A stretch of 64,000 nt of DNA from Chloroflexota bacterium (lineage in GTDB: Bacteria > Vulcanimicrobiota > JAMCWD01), in contig JAMCWD010000022.1 in assembly GCA_023475345.1 (NCBI GenBank), positions 1 to 64,000 of the forward strand, written 5' to 3'. Below the pieces are notes generated by a model that searched no databases, had not been told where the DNA came from, and saw only the letters and a list, made by a program, of their open reading frames with translations. A program made the translations under genes and the position numbers. Of this stretch, positions 59,601-64,000 are shown one piece after another (position 1 is the stretch's first letter; every line of letters starts with the position of its first letter).

Positions 59601-60454
59601 TAGAGGCGGCCAAGCCCCAGGCTTATTCAAAATGCCCTTCCTGCAATTCGCAGGTTAAGGCGGAATGGAAAATGTGTCCCACCTGCGCGATGCCTTTAAC
59701 CGCTCCTTCTTACGAATCAAGTGCGAAAAAAGAGCAGATGTGTTCCAAGTGTTCGGCAAAATTGAACCCGGAATGGGCCGCCTGTCCTTTCTGCCAGACA
59801 CCGGTGGGTGTTGCCAAAAAAGAAGAAACCGGCAATTCCTGCCCGTTCTGCGGCGCCAGGGTGGAGGCTGGATGGAATTTCTGTTCCAACTGCCAGAGGA
59901 GAATCGATACCAGGGAGATGGACAAGGGATTGCCGCCAAAACCCGTCATACCTGAACCACAAGTTGAGGCGGAAGTCGTTCCCCTGAGAAAAGATAAATC
60001 CCGGACCAGGGACAAAAAAAGAATCCTTGTAGTGGACGATGAGGCCAAAATCCAGAACCTTTTGAAAAAAGTGCTCGAAAGCAACGGCTATGAAGTTGAG
60101 GTGGTTTCCGACGGCAGTCAGGCATTGCAGAAAATAACATCTTCAAGACCGGACCTTGTAATAACGGATACTACGATGCCCGGTTCGGACGGGTTCGAGT
60201 TGTGTTCGAGGATCAAGCAGAACTCCCAGCTTGCTTCTATCCCGGTCATCATGCTTTTCTCTTGGGAACATCCCGACCATGAATTGAAAGGCATGGAAGC
60301 GGGTGCTGACGATTTCATACAAAAGCCTCTATACCAGGATAAAATATTGACCAAAGTCAACCTCGTCCTGAAAAAATTCAAGAATGATCAAGCTTCCAAG
60401 GAAACCACCCTTGACAGGGTTCAAGAACAGGGCGGCTCAAGTCCTTCTCCCTGA
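56651..60454 (+). CDS. PilB/GspE-type ATPase fused to nine zinc ribbons and a receiver domain
   Basis: 1267 residues. Residues 5-145 are an MshEN (cyclic-di-GMP-binding type) module, and a second partial copy spans about 173-255. The ATPase core (300-690) has Walker A GPTGSGKSST (449-458), Asp box VEDPIEYD, Walker B VVMVGEIRDEET (514-525), His box STLHTNDAPTT, and the assembly-ATPase tetracysteine (582/585, 615/618). Then come nine CxxC...CxxC zinc ribbons starting at 698, 724, 788, 824, 931, 963, 995, 1031 and 1064, most with a conserved Trp, interrupted by a Pro/Tyr/Gln-rich linker (850-925). A receiver domain (1123-1245) ends the protein, with acidic pair 1129-1130, Asp1173 and Lys1225. 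It powers pilus or type II-like secretion assembly. The tail is very unusual. Confidence 0.9.
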   Translation: MARKRVGDLLLEAGVITAEQLGTALKEQKKTHDRLGNVLLKLNFIDEDKLSEVLAHQSGANFVDLTEISISPETAKLLPKSFCMENKVIPLSKDGNRIVVAMSDPFDIVTLDMVTLFTGSEVQVAVAREREIVDAIEKFCFEEELELVPSGGGERKEDLSDIAFRSEIKDGQDLSKISPEKIFIPLETLRMVPQEFCTNNKIIPLRKGDNYLLIGMADPSDIVTLDMLKVMTGLEIRTVPFSEEDIMDLLARFYHDDLALEELVSVVSDETSVEVVRSDFGGDFDSSESSIKNIDLQSLRNKSETGPVIRLANSLVIEAIKMRASDIHIEPREAATQVRCRVDGLLKNMTFLPSFVHARLISRFKIMSGMDISETRNPQDGRCRVRMGKNEYDMRVSTVPTFYGEKLVMRILDQSAGSIGLENIGFCQEDYDKIITAITQQQGIILVTGPTGSGKSSTLFSILEVLKSETKNIITVEDPIEYDITGINQMQVNEKAGLTFASLLRHILRQDPDVVMVGEIRDEETAEIAFHAAMTGHLVLSTLHTNDAPTTVIRLRELAVSPYLVAASLKAVVAQRLVRTICSKCREAYPAPREVVEMLGMDYSDDLKFYKGKGCKTCGFTGYHGRTGIFEVLTLDDKIQDLIYKEVSTIELADAASKQGMKFLMQDAMNKVKKGITTPEEVLRVISRAEIIQHGRVCPRCNTRIQLDYTVCPKCGLDLEKRKCPNCGKELEEGLDICPNCDVPKASIDISQRQPAMAMSAGVIPPPGAPVNVSPVQVQEAPPSAAVCPNCGADVDPNWVRCAFCDHVIAEKADEPDPAEERECPGCGRMLSSDWVSCPFCGASFVTKEEPEPEPVAAQPQPSYQAGLYQQAPPYQQQYQPPYPQAYPPPMGYPAYGQPGYYQPAPYAPPAPYPYQYPPAPQTYPAAQKVCPSCNQPVNPQWRLCPYCAANLGQNMVQQGAVCSNCKSPLQPGWKICPSCESPVEAAKPQAYSKCPSCNSQVKAEWKMCPTCAMPLTAPSYESSAKKEQMCSKCSAKLNPEWAACPFCQTPVGVAKKEETGNSCPFCGARVEAGWNFCSNCQRRIDTREMDKGLPPKPVIPEPQVEAEVVPLRKDKSRTRDKKRILVVDDEAKIQNLLKKVLESNGYEVEVVSDGSQALQKITSSRPDLVITDTTMPGSDGFELCSRIKQNSQLASIPVIMLFSWEHPDHELKGMEAGADDFIQKPLYQDKILTKVNLVLKKFKNDQASKETTLDRVQEQGGSSPSP

Positions 60455-60603
60455 TAAATGAAGGGGGCCAACTGATTTAATTACTTTATTGGTTGTAAAA
60501 AGCTAGTTCAATAGCCTTATATGAAATATCGTCTTAGCGGATGGCTTTTTATATTATTCAAGATGATATAATTATATAGGATCATTATTTATCGGAGGAT
60601 TCA

Positions 60604-63600
60604 GTGGCTCGCAAGCGTGTCGGCGAGTTGTTGCTGGATGCGGGTATTATAACCGAGGAGCAGCTTGCAACAGCTCTTAAAGAACAAAAAAATACGCGTG
60701 AGAAATTAGGCAAGATCCTGATTAATAGAGGTTTTCTAAACCAGGAGAAGCTTGCCGAGATACTGGCGCAGCAATCGGGTTTCCCTCTTATAAGCCTTGA
60801 TGATATCTCGCTCGATTCAAATGTAATTAAAACCATACCCAAGAATTTCTGCCTGAATAACAAAGTTGTCCCGCTCTCGATTAAAAGCAGCAAAGTTACC
60901 CTTGCGGTGGCCGATCCCTTCGATGTTGTAACCGTTGACCTCGTGGCCCTGATGACGGGTTGTGAAGTTGAATTAAAAGTGGCTACCGAAGCAGATATTT
61001 TAAATGCCGTAAATAAATTCTACGAGGGCGATGAAGAGGAGATCAAGGTTGTTACTCACGATATTGCTGCCGAAGATCTTCCCGGGGAAATGGAGGGTGT
61101 TGAGGAAATCCAGTTCGCCCCCCTGTTTAATGAAACCCAGGAACAGGATCTTTCAAAAATCGATACCGAGAAAATCTATGTCCCCATGGATACCCTTCGC
61201 CTGGTGCCGAGGGAATTCTGTGTCAGGAACAAGCTTATCCCTCTTCGCAAAGGCGACAATTATTTGCTGGTTGCGATCGCCGACACTTCTGATGTCGTAA
61301 CTCTCGATATGCTCAAGGTTATGACCGATTTCGAAATTAAAACGGTCCAGTTCCCCGCAAGCGCCATAGAAAATCTCCTGGAACGGCTCTATAGCAGTGA
61401 GATGGCAATCGACGAGTTGGTATCGATTATATCGAGTACGAGCAAGCTTGAGGTAGTCAAGGAAGACGAAAACGGACACTCGCTCGACGATTCGTCTAAA
61501 AGCGTCGATCTCCAGAATTTAAGGTCGGAAAGCGAAACCGGGCCTGTAATACGCCTGGTCAATTCCATTATCCTTAATGCAATCAAGGCTCGCTCATCCG
61601 ATATTCATATCGAGCCGAGGGAGGCGGCGACGCAGGTCAGGTATCGTATCGACGGCCTTTTGAAGAACATAGCTTTTCTTCCTTCTTTCGTTCACCTCAA
61701 GCTCATCTCGCGCTTTAAAATCATGGCGGGCATGGACATTGCGGAATCCCGCGCTCCCCAGGACGGCAGGTGCCGCATAAGGATGAAGAAAAAAGAGTAT
61801 GATCTCCGGATGTCAACCGTGCCTACTTTCTACGGCGAAAAGCTGGTTATCCGTATCCTCAACCAGGATGCGGCTTCGATAGGCCTTGAGAAGCTGGGGC
61901 TTGCACAAAAAGATTACGATGCCATACAGACCGCCATAACCGCACAGCAGGGGATACTCCTCGTAACGGGACCTACCGGCAGCGGCAAATCATCGACGCT
62001 TTTCAGCATCCTGGAAGTCCTCAAGTCCGAAACAAAGAATATAATCACCGTCGAAGACCCCATCGAATACGACATCGCCGGCATCAACCAGATCCAGGTG
62101 AATGAGAGAGCAGGGCTGACTTTCGCAACCGGCCTGAGAAGCATACTCCGCCAGGACCCCGACGTTGTCATGGTTGGAGAGATCCGGGACGAAGAAACCG
62201 CGGAGATAGCCTTCCATGCCGCGATGACCGGGCATGTGGTCTTATCTACTCTTCATACCAACGATGCGCCGACTACCGTCATAAGGCTGAAGGAGATGGG
62301 GCTGAGCTCTTACCTTATCGCGGCTTCTCTCAAGGTAATTCTCGCACAACGGCTTGTCAGGACGATATGTCCCGATTGTAAGGAAGATTATCCTGCGACT
62401 GAAGAAATGTGCGATATGCTCGGCATAGAGTGCGGGGAAGATATGAAATTTTACAAGGGAAAGGGTTGTAAAAATTGCGGGCATACCGGTTATCGCGGCA
62501 GGATCGGCATTTTCGAAGTGCTTGTCCTTGACGATAGTATAAGCGATCAGATTTACAGGGAAGCCTCTATCTCCGATATCAGCGAGGCCGCGCGAAGAAA
62601 CGGCATGAAGCTGCTGATGGAAGACGCCATAGAAAAGGCGCTCAGCGGCGTCACCACCCCGGAAGAAGTTTTAAGAGTTATTTCCCAGGCTGAGATTGCC
62701 AAGCATTTTAAGACCTGTCCCCGCTGCAGCACACGCGTCAAGCCGGGCGTCTCCAAATGTCCCAAATGCGAGCTGACTCTTGAGAGGACAACCTGTCCTG
62801 GCTGCGGGAGAGTTCTGGATAAGGGAGTGGGAGTCTGCCCTTACTGCAGCACTGAAAAAACAGATAAGATTAAGCCCTTGAAAGATATGGAAGAGCCCGG
62901 CGTCCCCGCTCGGTTTGAGCCTGATGAAGTTGAAGAGCTTGTCTCAATGCCGGTTGACCCTGAAGCTAAAGAACTGCCGCCTTACCGGGAAGTACACATT
63001 AAGGAGACGCATCCGAAACAGCCGGCTGCGCATTATGTGCCGCCCGCTGCTCATCATGCGCCTCCGGAACAACAATATGATCCGGCTCCGAACCTCTGTC
63101 CCAATTGCTACCAGCCCGTGAACCCGCGCTGGCAGGTGTGCCCGACCTGCATGATGTCCCTTAAATATGCAGGCGGCCGCAAAGAACCGTTAACAGGCAG
63201 GATATGTTCGATTTGTTCGGCAAGCTTGAACCCGGAATGGGCCGCGTGCCCCTTCTGCCAGACCCCGGTCGTTTCCGGGAGGCGGACAACAAGGGGAAGA
63301 TGCTGTCCTTTCTGCGGAGAAGAAGTTGAAAACGGATGGAATTTCTGCCCGAACTGCCATAACAGGATAGATACCAGGGGGATGGAAAAAGGCGTTCCTC
63401 CCAGATCTCTTGCTTACCCCCAGGGTGGCGAAGGTGAAATCATACCTTTCAGGAAACCCCAAACTTTTAACCTTTCGCCTTCCGTCAACGGTAAAGGTAA
63501 GAGAAGAACCCAGGACGACGACCAGGATATGGAGGTTCTCATAAAAAAAGTACAGGGATATAAAAGTTTCGAAGCGGCCATAGTAACCGAAGGGTATGAA

Positions 63601-63681
63601 CAAATACAGAAGATTAACCATATAAATTCCGAGCCGGAAGATATCCTCCATCCGAAGAAAAAAGGCCGTTCGGCAAGCTGA
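60604..63681 (+). CDS. PilB/GspE-type ATPase with five zinc ribbons, paralogue of the preceding gene
   Basis: 1025 residues, GTG start with GGAGG. The same MshEN modules (5-140 and about 184-262), ATPase core with GPTGSGKSST (456-465), VVMVGEIRDEE, STLHTNDAPTT and tetracysteine (589/592, 622/625). Five zinc ribbons follow, beginning at Cys 705, 731, 832, 868 and 901. The last two are nearly identical to two ribbons of the neighbour, showing common descent by tandem duplication. A proline-rich linker (760-828) divides the ribbons. There is no receiver; the end is a 55-residue charged tail. Probably the two proteins act at the same or paralogous pilus machines. Confidence 0.9.
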   Translation: MARKRVGELLLDAGIITEEQLATALKEQKNTREKLGKILINRGFLNQEKLAEILAQQSGFPLISLDDISLDSNVIKTIPKNFCLNNKVVPLSIKSSKVTLAVADPFDVVTVDLVALMTGCEVELKVATEADILNAVNKFYEGDEEEIKVVTHDIAAEDLPGEMEGVEEIQFAPLFNETQEQDLSKIDTEKIYVPMDTLRLVPREFCVRNKLIPLRKGDNYLLVAIADTSDVVTLDMLKVMTDFEIKTVQFPASAIENLLERLYSSEMAIDELVSIISSTSKLEVVKEDENGHSLDDSSKSVDLQNLRSESETGPVIRLVNSIILNAIKARSSDIHIEPREAATQVRYRIDGLLKNIAFLPSFVHLKLISRFKIMAGMDIAESRAPQDGRCRIRMKKKEYDLRMSTVPTFYGEKLVIRILNQDAASIGLEKLGLAQKDYDAIQTAITAQQGILLVTGPTGSGKSSTLFSILEVLKSETKNIITVEDPIEYDIAGINQIQVNERAGLTFATGLRSILRQDPDVVMVGEIRDEETAEIAFHAAMTGHVVLSTLHTNDAPTTVIRLKEMGLSSYLIAASLKVILAQRLVRTICPDCKEDYPATEEMCDMLGIECGEDMKFYKGKGCKNCGHTGYRGRIGIFEVLVLDDSISDQIYREASISDISEAARRNGMKLLMEDAIEKALSGVTTPEEVLRVISQAEIAKHFKTCPRCSTRVKPGVSKCPKCELTLERTTCPGCGRVLDKGVGVCPYCSTEKTDKIKPLKDMEEPGVPARFEPDEVEELVSMPVDPEAKELPPYREVHIKETHPKQPAAHYVPPAAHHAPPEQQYDPAPNLCPNCYQPVNPRWQVCPTCMMSLKYAGGRKEPLTGRICSICSASLNPEWAACPFCQTPVVSGRRTTRGRCCPFCGEEVENGWNFCPNCHNRIDTRGMEKGVPPRSLAYPQGGEGEIIPFRKPQTFNLSPSVNGKGKRRTQDDDQDMEVLIKKVQGYKSFEAAIVTEGYEQIQKINHINSEPEDILHPKKKGRSAS

Positions 63682-63731
63682 AAAAAATATCGACAACCGG
63701 AGCGCGCTTTAATTAATAATTATACCGGGCC

Positions 63732-64000
63732 TTAATCCCCGGCATTTTCCAGGCTGTCATGCAATGCATACCCGGATTTTTGCGCTTCAGCCCGTCTCAG
63801 CGCTTCCAGGACATTGGGCGGCAGGTTCCTGTTGACGCCGGGAGGAAGCGCTTCATTTTCATCGACGAGGGGCATTTCTTTTGCTTTTTGCCTGGGTGGC
63901 TCCTGATGAATATCGGTTTTACGGATTTTACCGGGCAGGGGAGAAGCCGGCTCCGGCTCGTTTTTACTCTTGATTTCGGAAGGCACAGGGAACTTCTGGA
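63732..64000 (-). CDS. Partial protein, C-terminal end only, unknown function
   Basis: The frame is open from the window edge to a stop at 63732. The visible 89 or so residues are polar and Pro/Glu/Lys-rich (KSKNEPEPASPLPGKIRK), then end with LPPNVLEALRRAEAQKSGYALHDSLENAGD, a helix. A GTG inside the frame at 63986 has no good SD, so the gene probably begins outside. It converges with the second ATPase gene. Confidence 0.55.
   Translation of the reverse strand, partial: QKFPVPSEIKSKNEPEPASPLPGKIRKTDIHQEPPRQKAKEMPLVDENEALPPGVNRNLPPNVLEALRRAEAQKSGYALHDSLENAGD

Overview
The window is one continuous stretch of bacterial chromosome with densely packed genes on both strands, ordinary Shine-Dalgarno sites and intermediate base composition. 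I see no tRNA, rRNA, CRISPR array, phage or transposase. The cell is probably a diderm with type IV pili: there are PilB/GspE-type and PilT-type ATPases, a PilX-like pilin protein, ComEC, an alpha-2-macroglobulin next to PBP1C, and secreted or lipid-anchored proteins. AOR-family and ferredoxin genes suggest anaerobic metabolism. The phylum cannot be fixed from the sequence; the many unfamiliar small proteins and unusual fusions fit an uncultured or poorly sampled lineage.

Layout. 1-2.5 kb: three adjacent glycine-zipper proteins on the minus strand. 2.6-4.2 kb: a PfkB sugar-phosphate kinase and the long ribosome hibernation factor. 4.5-9.6 kb: a DUF1232 protein, a HEAT-repeat lipoprotein and a secreted GH57 glycosidase. 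9.7-14.4 kb: a small leader ORF with terminator, a four-cluster ferredoxin, an AOR-family protein, two small membrane proteins and a class III CoA-transferase. 14.5-21.3 kb: PBP4, DUF4126, a PPC-domain protein, a P-loop protein, CutA, an OB-fold-like protein, an atypical radical SAM/SPASM protein and a lone receiver. 21.7-26.6 kb: an operon of a secreted protein, truB, amrS and a histidine kinase/response regulator pair. 26.7-29.5 kb: an AT-rich GAF-domain gene and a zinc-ribbon membrane gene broken by an in-frame amber codon. 29.9-33.7 kb: a PilX-like protein and two overlapping PilT paralogues. 34.0-39.6 kb: an HExGH membrane peptidase-like protein, a clostripain-family peptidase, DUF1844, an S41 homologue and a secreted DJ-1 protein. 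39.8-50.6 kb: A2M, PBP1C and ComEC. 50.7-56.2 kb: DJ-1, EF-P, an orphan PTS EIIC, and tsaD, rimI and tsaB. 56.7-63.7 kb: two tandem PilB/GspE-like ATPases with C-terminal zinc-ribbon arrays, the first also ending in a receiver domain.

Three observations stand out. First, four proteins in two loci (two glycine-zipper proteins, the HExGH protein and the clostripain) share no conventional signal peptide but carry a short [DE]-x-V-x-[IL]-[SG] motif at nearly the same position (residues 31-41), like the segment near the start of FlgM; this suggests a common export or sorting tag. Second, the tandem secretion/pilus ATPases carry nine and five added zinc ribbons. Third, several enzymes have lost signature residues: the AOR homologue lacks all four [4Fe-4S] cysteines, the radical SAM protein has Arg for its first cluster cysteine, the S41 protein lacks Ser and Lys, ComEC's beta-lactamase domain lacks its metal motif, and one PilT has altered Asp-box and Walker B residues.
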